Below, piece by piece: positions 25,626 through 34,115 of a stretch of 64,000 bases of DNA (position 1 is its first letter; each line of letters opens with the position of its first letter). Location of the stretch: positions 24,541 through 88,540 of the forward strand of contig CAYQXV010000007.1 in NCBI GenBank assembly GCA_964421675.1, given 5' to 3'. The stretch is from CALLPQ01 sp964421675. GTDB lineage: Bacteria; Pseudomonadota; Alphaproteobacteria; Caulobacterales; Parvularculaceae. The position numbers and the translations under genes are program-made. The notes under the pieces are model-generated. The model searched no databases, was not told where the DNA came from, and worked only from the letters and a program-made list of their open reading frames with translations.

Positions 25626-26516
25626 TTAACAACGACGCTGGCCATCACCCGCGCCCAAGTCGATGGCAAGAGCACGCGGTGCGCCCGATAGATCATTCTT
25701 GATGGTGACATCAGCGTTTGGAAATCTTGATTTCGCCGCTCCCGCCAGCCATTCCCCATGGCCATCGCCAATTTCCAATAGCATCAATCCACCGTCAGCC
25801 AAATGATGGAAAGCTCCATCCAACAATTGAAGATAGTCGGCGCGCCCTTGATCCTCACTCGTCAAGGCGCAAAGAGGTTCATGCTCGCGTATTTCCGGTG
25901 CAAGAGACTCATACTCAATCTGGGGAATATAAGGTGGGTTGGTCACAATAATATCGAACCTACCGGCAACCTCCTCAAACCAATGGGATTGGAGAAAATT
26001 AGCGCGCGCACTCAAACCTAAAGTGTCAAAATTCATCTGAGCAATCGCCAACGCCTTCGGACTTTTATCTACACCCAATCCCGTTGCCGATTGATATTCT
26101 TGCAGCAACGCACCGAGAAGGCAGCCGGACCCCGTCCCAAGATCGAGAATCGACATTTTATTTTCTGAGCTTACCGGCCTTAATTCAAGGGCAAGCTCAA
26201 TCAGGGTCTCACTGTCCGGGCGCGGGATCAACACATCCGGGGAGACTTTATATACACCCTTCCAGAAGTCCCTCTGACCAATGATATAGGCAACCGGTTC
26301 GTGGGCGAGCCTGCGTTCAATAAGACTGTTATAAGTTGAAAAATCTGCAGCGCTTATGGGCTGCGGCCCGGCTATGATCAAATCAGCTTCACTCATCCCC
26401 GTTGCATGCATCAGCAAAAGACGGGCATCCAATAAGGGACTTGTAAAGTCAGCCAGGCGCTTTGCCCCATCGCGCAGGGCACGTTCAGCAGTACACCGAT
26501 CTTTATCCATTATCAT
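25626..26516 (-). CDS. prmC: Release factor glutamine methyltransferase PrmC
   Basis: PrmC N5-methylates the Gln of the GGQ motif in RF1/RF2 using SAM. The 296 residues include the N-terminal helical substrate domain, the SAM motif DLGTGSG (125-131) and the catalytic NPPYIP (193-198) that binds the Gln amide. The start overlaps the 3' end of prfA by 14 bases, so enzyme and substrate are translationally coupled. A second ATG at 26510 is an alternative start. Confidence 0.95.
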   Translation of the reverse strand: MIMDKDRCTAERALRDGAKRLADFTSPLLDARLLLMHATGMSEADLIIAGPQPISAADFSTYNSLIERRLAHEPVAYIIGQRDFWKGVYKVSPDVLIPRPDSETLIELALELRPVSSENKMSILDLGTGSGCLLGALLQEYQSATGLGVDKSPKALAIAQMNFDTLGLSARANFLQSHWFEEVAGRFDIIVTNPPYIPQIEYESLAPEIREHEPLCALTSEDQGRADYLQLLDGAFHHLADGGLMLLEIGDGHGEWLAGAAKSRFPNADVTIKNDLSGAPRALAIDLGAGDGQRRC

Positions 26517-27579
26517 CTTTTAACGCAGCAAGCCGATCGGCCTGATCTTGCATAATGAGCGCGTCCACAACCTCTTGCAGACCATCACCGGCAACAATTT
26601 CGTCGAGCTTATATAATGTCAGATTAATTCGATGATCGCTCACCCGGCTTTGTGGATAATTATAGGTTCGAATACGCTCGGAACGATCCCCAGATCCAAC
26701 CATCCCCTTGCGGGCCTCAGAACGCTCTGCGTCCACGCGGGCACGTTCAAGGTCGTAAAGACGGGCCCGTAAAACCTTCATCGCTTTTGCGCGGTTTTTA
26801 TGTTGAGATTTTTCATCTTGCTGACTGACAACAACCCCCGTTGGCAAGTGGGTGATACGCACCGCACTATCCGTCGTATTGACGGACTGACCGCCGGGCC
26901 CGGAAGCGCGAAAAACATCGACGCGCAAATCGCTCTCACTAATATCAATATCAACTTCTTCAGGTTCAGGAAGAACAGCGACAGTGGCCGCTGAGGTATG
27001 CACGCGGCCTTGCGTTTCTGTTTCAGGCACCCGCTGCACCCGGTGCACACCTGCCTCAAATTTCATTTGCGCAAACACGCCGGTTCCCGAAATCGACGCC
27101 TGAATTTCCTTATATCCACCCACTTCGGCCTCGGACATAGAAATGACCTCCGATTGCCAGCCATGAAGCTGGGCAAAACGTTGATACATTCGAAACAAAT
27201 CACCCGCAAAGAGCGCCGCTTCATCGCCGCCCGTTCCCGCACGCACCTCAAGGATCACCGACGAATCATCAGCTTTATCTTTGGGTAGCAACATAAGCTG
27301 TAGCTCATGCTGTAATTTTGGCTCGCGCTCGCGCTCTTCTTCAAGCTCAGCATTGGCCATCTCTGCCATTTCAGCATCGTCGCCATTGACCAGCTCTTCT
27401 AAATCAACAATCTGTTTTCGAACTTCGGAAAGCTCGCGCGCTTTTTCCGCAACCGGGCGCAGCTCGCCATGCTCTTTCGACAGACGAATTATTTCATCCG
27501 TCTGCGTCACGGTTGCCATATCAGCTTCAAGCCCTTCAAAGCGGGTGATGATGGCGTCTATTTGCGACTGATCTATCAT
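26503..27579 (-). CDS. prfA: Peptide chain release factor 1
   Basis: RF1 recognises UAA and UAG and triggers peptide release. From the ATG at 27579 the protein is 358 residues, the usual length; a longer frame to 27630 adds 17 unlikely residues. The GGQ motif is at 229-231, in SGPGGQSVN. The codon-recognition tripeptide is PET at 185-187, of the RF1 PxT type. It follows ispG and overlaps prmC. Confidence 0.95.
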   Translation of the reverse strand: MIDQSQIDAIITRFEGLEADMATVTQTDEIIRLSKEHGELRPVAEKARELSEVRKQIVDLEELVNGDDAEMAEMANAELEEEREREPKLQHELQLMLLPKDKADDSSVILEVRAGTGGDEAALFAGDLFRMYQRFAQLHGWQSEVISMSEAEVGGYKEIQASISGTGVFAQMKFEAGVHRVQRVPETETQGRVHTSAATVAVLPEPEEVDIDISESDLRVDVFRASGPGGQSVNTTDSAVRITHLPTGVVVSQQDEKSQHKNRAKAMKVLRARLYDLERARVDAERSEARKGMVGSGDRSERIRTYNYPQSRVSDHRINLTLYKLDEIVAGDGLQEVVDALIMQDQADRLAALKDDNG

Positions 27580-27666
27580 AATATTATCCGTCAGTATAAA
27601 GATACATGTTACGAAAAAAGGCGCAGCCAATATTCGCTGCGCCTTGTAAACTTTTCAAGAGCCTCG

Positions 27667-28797
27667 CTACTGCGCGGCGACCGAGTCCGCTTCGGCTTCT
27701 GCCTCAATTTCTGCAGCTTTTTTCTCAACCAATTGAACCAAATGATCGACAAGGGAGTCATTTTCGATGCGATGATCAACATCGCCGCCCAAATAGACCA
27801 TGCCATGGGTTTTACCCGCGCCGCCTCCAGTAAATCCAATATCAGTTTCGCGCGCCTCACCCGGTCCGTTAACAACACACCCGATAACCGAAAGCGACAT
27901 TGGCGTTGTGATATGTTCAAGGCGTTGCTCAAGACGTTCCACCGTATCAATCACATTAAAGCCCTGGCGCGCGCAAGACGGGCAGGAAATAACATTCACA
28001 CCGCGATGGCGCAGATTTAAGCTTTTCAAAATATCAAAGCCCGCTTTGACTTCCTCAACCGGATCGGCGGAGAGTGAAATGCGTATCGTATCGCCGATGC
28101 CAGCCCAAAGCATATTGCCAAGACCAATGGATGATTTGATAGATCCAATCCGCAAGCCGCCCGCCTCGGTCACACCAAGATGGAGCGGGCAATCAATAGC
28201 CTCGGCAAGCTGATGATAGGCTGCCACCGTCAAGAACACATCTGAGGCTTTGACGGAAATCTTGAATTCATGAAAATCATTGTCCTGAAGGATTTTCGCA
28301 TGATCAAGCGCGCTCTCAACCATCGCCTCAGGGCAAGGCTCGCCATATTTTTCAAGCAGGTCTTTTTCCAGAGATCCGCCATTCACACCAATGCGCATCG
28401 AGCAGCCATGATCCTTTGCCGCTTTAATGACATCGCGCACGCGATCTTCCGAACCAATATTGCCGGGATTAATGCGCAGACAAGCCGCGCCCGCTTCAGC
28501 CGCTTCAATGCCGCGTTTATAATGGAAATGAATATCCGCAACGATCGGTACGGGCGACGCTTTACAGATTTCCTTCATCGCCGCCGTTGATTCCACATCA
28601 GGGCACGAGACCCGAACAATGTCGGCACCAGCCTCTGCGACTTCATTGATTTGGCGAATTGTCGCTTGCGCATCAGAGGTGAGCGTGTTGGTCATGGTCT
28701 GCACAGCAATTGGTGCATCCCCGCCGACTGGTACATTGCCAACCATGATTTGCCGGGATTTGCGTCGTTCAATATCGCGCCATGGACGTATGGACAT
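27667..28797 (-). CDS. ispG: 4-hydroxy-3-methylbut-2-enyl-diphosphate synthase IspG
   Basis: IspG converts MEcPP to HMBPP in the non-mevalonate isoprenoid pathway, using a 4Fe-4S cluster. The 376-residue protein has the TIM-barrel start (RRKSRQIMVGNVPVGGDAPI) and, near the C-terminus, cluster ligands in CPSCARQ and CVVNGPGEA, with Glu as the fourth ligand. It precedes prfA by 87 bases and follows the RodZ/TonB hybrid gene, as in several alphaproteobacteria. Confidence 0.95.
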   Translation of the reverse strand: MSIRPWRDIERRKSRQIMVGNVPVGGDAPIAVQTMTNTLTSDAQATIRQINEVAEAGADIVRVSCPDVESTAAMKEICKASPVPIVADIHFHYKRGIEAAEAGAACLRINPGNIGSEDRVRDVIKAAKDHGCSMRIGVNGGSLEKDLLEKYGEPCPEAMVESALDHAKILQDNDFHEFKISVKASDVFLTVAAYHQLAEAIDCPLHLGVTEAGGLRIGSIKSSIGLGNMLWAGIGDTIRISLSADPVEEVKAGFDILKSLNLRHRGVNVISCPSCARQGFNVIDTVERLEQRLEHITTPMSLSVIGCVVNGPGEARETDIGFTGGGAGKTHGMVYLGGDVDHRIENDSLVDHLVQLVEKKAAEIEAEAEADSVAAQ

Positions 28798-28945
28798 TCA
28801 ATTTCCTCTGCCTGCCGCAGAGCCTCTGATTGGGAAGGACCATGCCTTCATCACAAATTCTGTGCGTATGTTTATCTGATCCTGACGCCATGACAAGGAG
28901 TCATCTAACCCTGATCATCACGATCCTCTCAACTCCAACACTAGA

Positions 28946-29803
28946 TCAGGCGGGCTTGCGGAAAACCAGCGTAACGACCTGATCATAGGCCGGTTGGGGT
29001 TTCCCCTCCACAAGGCGGGGTTCAAACCGCCAACGTTTAAGGGCATTGACTGCCGACTCTTCAAAACAATCGCTGGTTGATGACAAGATACGCACTGCGG
29101 AGACTCTGCCATCGCGGGTAATTGTAAAGCTGGTTTCAACCGATTCTTGAGGCTTGGCGCGTGCCTCACAAAACCGCGGATAAACCGGATCCACTCTATC
29201 GATGACCCTGGCTACGGTATCATTTGCCCCTAGGGCGGCGGGGGCAATCTCTGCGAGAGGATCAATGATCGCCGGATCGCCCGGCGCGATTGCCGGCGGG
29301 GGAAACCCTTCGGGAACCGCGCGCGCATTGACGATTTGCGCCTCCTGACTGTCTGGCGCCATGATCTGCCACGCGCACCACAAAATAAAGGCAAGGATGG
29401 CAATCACCGCGATTAACGACATTTCGCGGGTTTGGCTCGCCTCATAGCTGTCTGCAGATTCAAATTTACTGGCATCAATTTTCGGCGGGGCCAACAGGCC
29501 AACATCTTCCTTAAAGCGGATAACGATTGGTGCCGGATCCAGCTCCAAATGGGTGGCATAGGTTTTTACAAATCCGCTAACATAGGCGCGCGGCGGCAAC
29601 ACCGACAAATCACCGCTTTCGATCGCGCGCAAATGATCTTCGCGGATATGGGTTTCCACGCTGATCTCTTCGATGGACAGCCCTTTTTCCTCGCGCACGC
29701 TTTGCAGGAAAGCACCCGCTGTATCAAAGCCTGTGTTTTTCGAGAAATCCAGGCGCTTTGCCCGCGCCTCGTCCATGTTCAAAATATCTGCACTCTTCCC
29801 CAT
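28946..29803 (-). CDS. RodZ-like HTH / single-span / TonB C-terminal hybrid (short paralogue)
   Basis: This 285-residue protein joins three parts. Residues about 29-97 are a RodZ-type Xre-like HTH (LQSVREEKGLSIEEIS, then PRAYVSGFVKTYA). A single membrane span is at about 128-147. After a Pro-rich linker, residues about 204-285 resemble the TonB C-terminal domain (VDPVYPRF, DGRVSAVRILSST, ALKRWRFEP). The usual RodZ periplasmic DUF4115 region is absent. Topology would be HTH inside, TonB domain in the periplasm. Cys212 and Cys246 may form a disulfide. It lies upstream of ispG, where many alphaproteobacteria have a RodZ-like gene, and is divergent from a longer paralogue. No exbB or exbD is near. 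Energy transduction is not shown. Confidence 0.8.
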   Translation of the reverse strand: MGKSADILNMDEARAKRLDFSKNTGFDTAGAFLQSVREEKGLSIEEISVETHIREDHLRAIESGDLSVLPPRAYVSGFVKTYATHLELDPAPIVIRFKEDVGLLAPPKIDASKFESADSYEASQTREMSLIAVIAILAFILWCAWQIMAPDSQEAQIVNARAVPEGFPPPAIAPGDPAIIDPLAEIAPAALGANDTVARVIDRVDPVYPRFCEARAKPQESVETSFTITRDGRVSAVRILSSTSDCFEESAVNALKRWRFEPRLVEGKPQPAYDQVVTLVFRKPA

Positions 29804-30153
29804 GGGACACGTCCAACGCTACACCAAACAACCATTTGAGACAGGCACCCACCATACAGCCTTTACCAGCTTAAAGCGAGCAGATTTGGTTAATTTTCTC
29901 GCACCTAGGGTGCACTCATCGGTTGATCTACCATTGCAACCCTTGTTCACGGGTTAACGTTAGGGCCCGTCAACCACATTCATATGCGCGGCCCGTTCCA
30001 AATACCGCACCTCATGGGTGATATGGCATCCAACTTGCTCTTACCAACACGAGGTCCTGTACGAGGTTTTTCTGGAGTAGATCAAAACGGGCGGATCTCA
30101 TTTTAGCATGTCGCACTCATCGAATTGAGGGTGACAAAAGGTAATTTGGGTTC
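29804..30153. promoter_or_regulatory. Divergent promoter region of the two hybrid genes
   Basis: The 350 bases between the two start codons must contain both promoters. A 13-bp palindrome with arms GCACC and GGTGC lies at 29901-29913. An inverted repeat AACCC/GGGTT lies at 29938-29955. Either could be an operator, possibly autoregulatory if either HTH binds DNA; this is inference. Confidence 0.4.
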
Positions 30154-31701
30154 ATGGCGAAACAGCACGATCATATCACCAACGCGCCATCGTCATCTGA
30201 CGATGAGGCCAGTGTTGATGTGCTGTCCGGATCTGAAACAGTCGGCGCTGCCCTACAGTCCGTCCGTCTCAAAATGGGCCACACGATTGAAGACGCAACT
30301 GCGGGAACCAAAATTAAGCCGGCATTTTTAGAGGCCCTTGAAGCGGCCGATTATGCCTCCCTTCCTGCCCCTTCCTATGTGACGGGCTTTGTAAAAATCT
30401 ATGCGCAATGGCTGGGGCAAAACCCGGCTGACTTTGCGGCTGCCTTCAAGGCCGAACTGGCCGCACCGGACGCTATCCTAAATCAACCGGCAATTTCGGC
30501 CCATCCTGCGCGCCGCCATCATACGCCGAAAATAGTGACTGCGGATAAACCAGCGCCAAGCGAGGGCCCGTCGAGCATGGCGCTGGGCGCAATCATCCTT
30601 GTGCTTGTCAGCGCGATCTGGATTGCAAGCTCGTTGGTGCGAAAAGATTCCGAAGAAGCCGCGCCAAGCGATCAGGGCAACCTGCCAAAAAGCATTCAAT
30701 CGGAAAGTGGGCAACTCGAAAGTGAGCAACCGGAACCCACGATAGAGCCAGAAACAATAGCGGAAGTAGCAGCGGAAAATACGGGCGAAGACACCGCGCC
30801 CAATCCGGAAAATGAACCTCTCGCAGACACACCGGCTCCCATAGAGGCCGCAACACCAACTCCGGAACTCTCACCAGCAATAGAAGCGACCCTGCCAGCA
30901 GTGCAAACTGAAGCGGTGAGCGTAACACCGACTGAGGCCCCTGCGGAAACAATTGCTGAACCCGTCGAAGAACCGGTTGGCAAAACCGATGTCGCGCCGA
31001 CGCCTGATACGACGATATCGCCAAGCGCAGCTCCGCAAACAAATGCGCTAGCGCCAGCCGAACCAGAGACATGGCCAGATCCTATTGCCGCATCACCAAC
31101 ACCGGAACAGCAAGACCAGTTGGGACAATCGCAAGACTTGCCAAATATCCCAGCGGACATCCCCGCAGAGATCACCGCAACCGATGCCCCGACGAATGTC
31201 GCAGCCGAGCCCGCCGCGCCGTCCGATATTAAGATCATTCGCGGCCCCAACTCGCAGCTCGGTGACCGGGCGGGACAACAAATCTCGTTAAGCCAAGCGC
31301 CCGCGCAAGCCCCGGCCCCCGCGCAAACCCCGCCCGCTGAACTTAACTCTGCAATCACGATTGACGAAGAACCCGCTCCCGAAGCTACCGGTCCTGCGGA
31401 GCCTGCCCGTGAACCGGTTCTCGAACCAATCGTGACAAGCCCCACCGTAGCGCGCCAACGCCCGCCCAACTATCCCGCGCAGTGCGCGCGCCGGGCGGCT
31501 CAAACCGAATTTGTCCGCCTAAAGATAGATCTTACGCGCGAAGGGCTCATCCTCAATCCGCGCATTGCCGAGAGTAGCAATAATTGTTTCAACAGAGCCG
31601 CCGTGCAAGCCATCAGAAAATGGCGGTTCAATCCGCAACAGCGCGATGGCCGCCCGGAAGCCGCCAGCGACATTACGGTTAAATTGACATTCGATAAATA
31701 A
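30154..31701 (+). CDS. RodZ-like HTH / single-span / TonB C-terminal hybrid (long paralogue)
   Basis: The 515-residue protein has the same order as the divergent paralogue. The HTH is at about 29-100 (LQSVRLKMGHTIEDA, SYVTGFVKIYAQWL) and the membrane span at about 143-161. A linker of about 270 residues is very rich in Pro, Ala, Glu and Thr. A TonB-like C-terminal domain follows at about 434-515 (RPPNYPAQC, FNRAAVQAIRKWRFNP). A long Pro/Glu-rich linker is what TonB uses to span the periplasm. Cys444 and Cys478 have exactly the same 34-residue spacing as Cys212 and Cys246 in the short paralogue. The stop is 8 bases from the convergent hisG stop. A role as energy transducer or envelope organiser is inferred. 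Confidence 0.8.
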   Translation: MAKQHDHITNAPSSSDDEASVDVLSGSETVGAALQSVRLKMGHTIEDATAGTKIKPAFLEALEAADYASLPAPSYVTGFVKIYAQWLGQNPADFAAAFKAELAAPDAILNQPAISAHPARRHHTPKIVTADKPAPSEGPSSMALGAIILVLVSAIWIASSLVRKDSEEAAPSDQGNLPKSIQSESGQLESEQPEPTIEPETIAEVAAENTGEDTAPNPENEPLADTPAPIEAATPTPELSPAIEATLPAVQTEAVSVTPTEAPAETIAEPVEEPVGKTDVAPTPDTTISPSAAPQTNALAPAEPETWPDPIAASPTPEQQDQLGQSQDLPNIPADIPAEITATDAPTNVAAEPAAPSDIKIIRGPNSQLGDRAGQQISLSQAPAQAPAPAQTPPAELNSAITIDEEPAPEATGPAEPAREPVLEPIVTSPTVARQRPPNYPAQCARRAAQTEFVRLKIDLTREGLILNPRIAESSNNCFNRAAVQAIRKWRFNPQQRDGRPEAASDITVKLTFDK

Positions 31702-31709
31702 CGGCGTCG

Positions 31710-32630
31710 CTAGGCCATCATTTTTTCGATATTCAACACCAAAATTCCCGTCGCGCCATTGGCTTTTAAATCTTCAAGCGTATCCCAAAACACCGCTTCA
31801 GGGCAGACTGCGTGAACCGCAACCCAGTCTTCGCGACCCGCAAGATCGAGCACTGTTGGCGAGCCGACACCAGGCAGAATTTTCACAATATTATCCAGCG
31901 CAGAGCGCGGCGCATTCATCATAATATATTTTGCATGACGCGACGTCATCACGCCGCGCACCCGCTTGAGAAACGCCTCAAGCACAGCGGCTTTTTCATC
32001 GGCCAACGGCGCATCATTGCGGATCAAGATCGCCTCGGAATCAAATATTTTCACAAAGGGCCGCAAGCCATTCGCATCGAGCGTCGCCCCGGTTGAAACA
32101 ATATCGCAAACCAGATCGGCAATCCGCAAGCGCGGGGCCACTTCAACAGAGCCCTTCATCATCACCGGCGTTGCTTCAATATTATTGGCTTTTAAATATT
32201 CACCAGTAAGCCCCGGATAAGAGGTGGCAATACGCCGCCCCCGGAGCATTTCCGGGCCTTCAAATTCCCACTCTTTGGGCCCAGCAATCATCAACCGACA
32301 TTTGGAAAAACCCAGCTTCATAATCTCGCTGGCATGGCCGGTGCGCTTTACCGTCAAGCGCTCTTCCTCGGCAACATTTTGCCCGACAATACCAATATCG
32401 CACGCGCCATCGGCAACGAAGGCGGGAATATCATCATCGCGCAGCAATAACAGATCGATGGGCATTTCTTCAATGCGCCCATAGAGCTTGTCGCGCCCGC
32501 GCGAGATCGACAGCCCGCACGCCTTTAACAGCTCAATGGAGCCATCGGACAAGCGCCCGGACTTTTGAATAGCAAGACGCAAGCGCCCCGCAGTGTCGGT
32601 GCGATCTGGGTTCGCTGAAGATTCGGACAT
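31710..32630 (-). CDS. hisG: ATP phosphoribosyltransferase (long form)
   Basis: HisG condenses ATP with PRPP, the first and feedback-regulated step of histidine synthesis. The 306 residues include the two catalytic lobes (RLRLAIQKSGRL, CDIGIVGQNV, IVSTGATLDANGL) and a C-terminal ACT-like regulatory domain (about 225-306). It is therefore the long, histidine-inhibited form that does not need HisZ. No other his gene adjoins it. Confidence 0.94.
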   Translation of the reverse strand: MSESSANPDRTDTAGRLRLAIQKSGRLSDGSIELLKACGLSISRGRDKLYGRIEEMPIDLLLLRDDDIPAFVADGACDIGIVGQNVAEEERLTVKRTGHASEIMKLGFSKCRLMIAGPKEWEFEGPEMLRGRRIATSYPGLTGEYLKANNIEATPVMMKGSVEVAPRLRIADLVCDIVSTGATLDANGLRPFVKIFDSEAILIRNDAPLADEKAAVLEAFLKRVRGVMTSRHAKYIMMNAPRSALDNIVKILPGVGSPTVLDLAGREDWVAVHAVCPEAVFWDTLEDLKANGATGILVLNIEKMMA

Positions 32631-32820
32631 AGCTGGCGGCTCCGCTCGTTATCGACAGCCCCCTCCCGTGAGGGGCGCCATCTGTCTTGCGGTCTCTAGC
32701 GAGATTACACGACAAATACAATCTTACAAACAGAAGGCTCTCTAGGTGGATTCTCGCTAACTGAACCCTTTCCAGCCAGGCCCTCGCAAAGCTCCCCCGA
32801 ATCACCCCCAGAGTTGGGGC

Positions 32821-34098
32821 ATGTCAAAGACTGCATCTGAACCGACCCTGACCTGTCCTAATTGTGCCTCGGAAATTAAGCTGACCGAGGGGCTGGCTGC
32901 GCCGTTAATTGCCGCGACCAAGGCCGATTATGAAGAGCGCCTTGCCGCACAGGACAAGGCCGTGAGCGAGCGCGAAAAGGCGCTTGCCCTTCAGCGCAAG
33001 GAAATTGAGGCGGCAAAAGACAAGCTGGATGATGCGGTTGCGCAAAAATTGAAAGTTGAGCGGGCAAGCCTGGTGGAGCGGGCCAATAAAAAGGCGCAGG
33101 CCGCCGCCGCCGAAAGCATTAGCGCCAAAGACGAGGCGCTTAAAGAAATGGAAGAGCGCCTTGCGACGGGTACGGAGAAATTGCGCGAGGCGCAAAAACA
33201 ACAGGCCGATTTAATGCGCGCCCAGCGCGAGCTGGAAGATAAAGAGCGCGAGCTTAACCTTACGGTTGAGAAAAAAGTGCAGGCCGGTCTTGGCGAGGTA
33301 CGCGAGAAGGCCGCGCGCGAGGCGAACGCCGCCATGGAATTAAAGGTGATGGAAAAAGACCAGCAATTGGCGGGCATGACCAAACAGATTGAAGATTTAA
33401 AACGGCGCGCCGAACAGGGCTCCCAACAAATGCAAGGGGAGGTTTTGGAACTGGCCCTTGAGGAGACATTGCGTGCAAAATTTGCCTTTGACACTATAGA
33501 GCCCGTTGGCAAGGGGGAGTTTGGCGGCGATGTCATGCAGCGGGTCACCTCACCTGCCGGGGCGCCGTGCGGGGCGATATTGTGGGAAACCAAACGCACC
33601 AAAAATTGGAGCGATGGGTGGCTTGCCAAATTGCGAAAAGATCAGCGTGCGGCGAATGCGGAAATTGCGATCATTATCTCCCAAGCCCTGCATAAAGATG
33701 TTGAGACCTTTGGCATGGTGGACGGGGTGTGGGTTACGGGCCCGCAATATTATGTGCCCCTCGCCATTGCTTTGCGCCAATCGCTGATTGACGTTCATTC
33801 GGTCAAGCTTGCCGGGGTTGGCCAACAAACCAAAACCGAACAGGTTTATGACTATCTTACCGGCCCGCGCTTTCGCCAGCGCGTTGAGGCTATCGTTGAA
33901 AAATTTGGCGACATGCAGGCCGATCTTGATCGCGAGCGCAAATCCATGACGCGCCTATGGGCCAAACGCCAACAGCAAATTGACGGGGTGATTGAATCAA
34001 CCGTCGGCATGTATGGCGATTTGCAAGGCATTGCCGGGCAAGCCATTCAGGAAATTGACGGGCTGGAAATTCCCCTGCTTGAGGGTGATAACGAATAA
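32821..34098 (+). CDS. DUF2130 domain protein
   Basis: The 425-residue protein begins with a CxxC knuckle (CPNC at about 12-15). A long Lys/Glu/Ala-rich coiled coil follows (about 40-210), then the DUF2130 domain (about 215-390). That domain holds the family block GEFGGDVMQRV, WETKRTKNWSDGWLAKLRKDQ and VDGVWVTGPQYYVPLA. The block resembles PD-(D/E)xK nuclease folds such as RmuC, with D, E and K in ILWETK and FGGD as possible active residues, though activity is unproven. It stands alone, converging on mccB with 17 bases between stops. Confidence 0.85.
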   Translation: MSKTASEPTLTCPNCASEIKLTEGLAAPLIAATKADYEERLAAQDKAVSEREKALALQRKEIEAAKDKLDDAVAQKLKVERASLVERANKKAQAAAAESISAKDEALKEMEERLATGTEKLREAQKQQADLMRAQRELEDKERELNLTVEKKVQAGLGEVREKAAREANAAMELKVMEKDQQLAGMTKQIEDLKRRAEQGSQQMQGEVLELALEETLRAKFAFDTIEPVGKGEFGGDVMQRVTSPAGAPCGAILWETKRTKNWSDGWLAKLRKDQRAANAEIAIIISQALHKDVETFGMVDGVWVTGPQYYVPLAIALRQSLIDVHSVKLAGVGQQTKTEQVYDYLTGPRFRQRVEAIVEKFGDMQADLDRERKSMTRLWAKRQQQIDGVIESTVGMYGDLQGIAGQAIQEIDGLEIPLLEGDNE

Positions 34099-34115
34099 GC
34101 TATCTGGGGAATAGA

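Noticed and set aside
30696..31469. Long minus-strand frame (257 codons) opposite the long RodZ/TonB hybrid
   Set aside because: Its Gly/Ser/Ala-only composition is the antisense of a Pro/Ala/Glu-rich linker in GC-rich codons.
32991..33629. Minus-strand 212-codon Ser-rich frame opposite the DUF2130 gene
   Set aside because: Antisense of the Lys/Glu/Ala coiled coil; no RBS and no family features.
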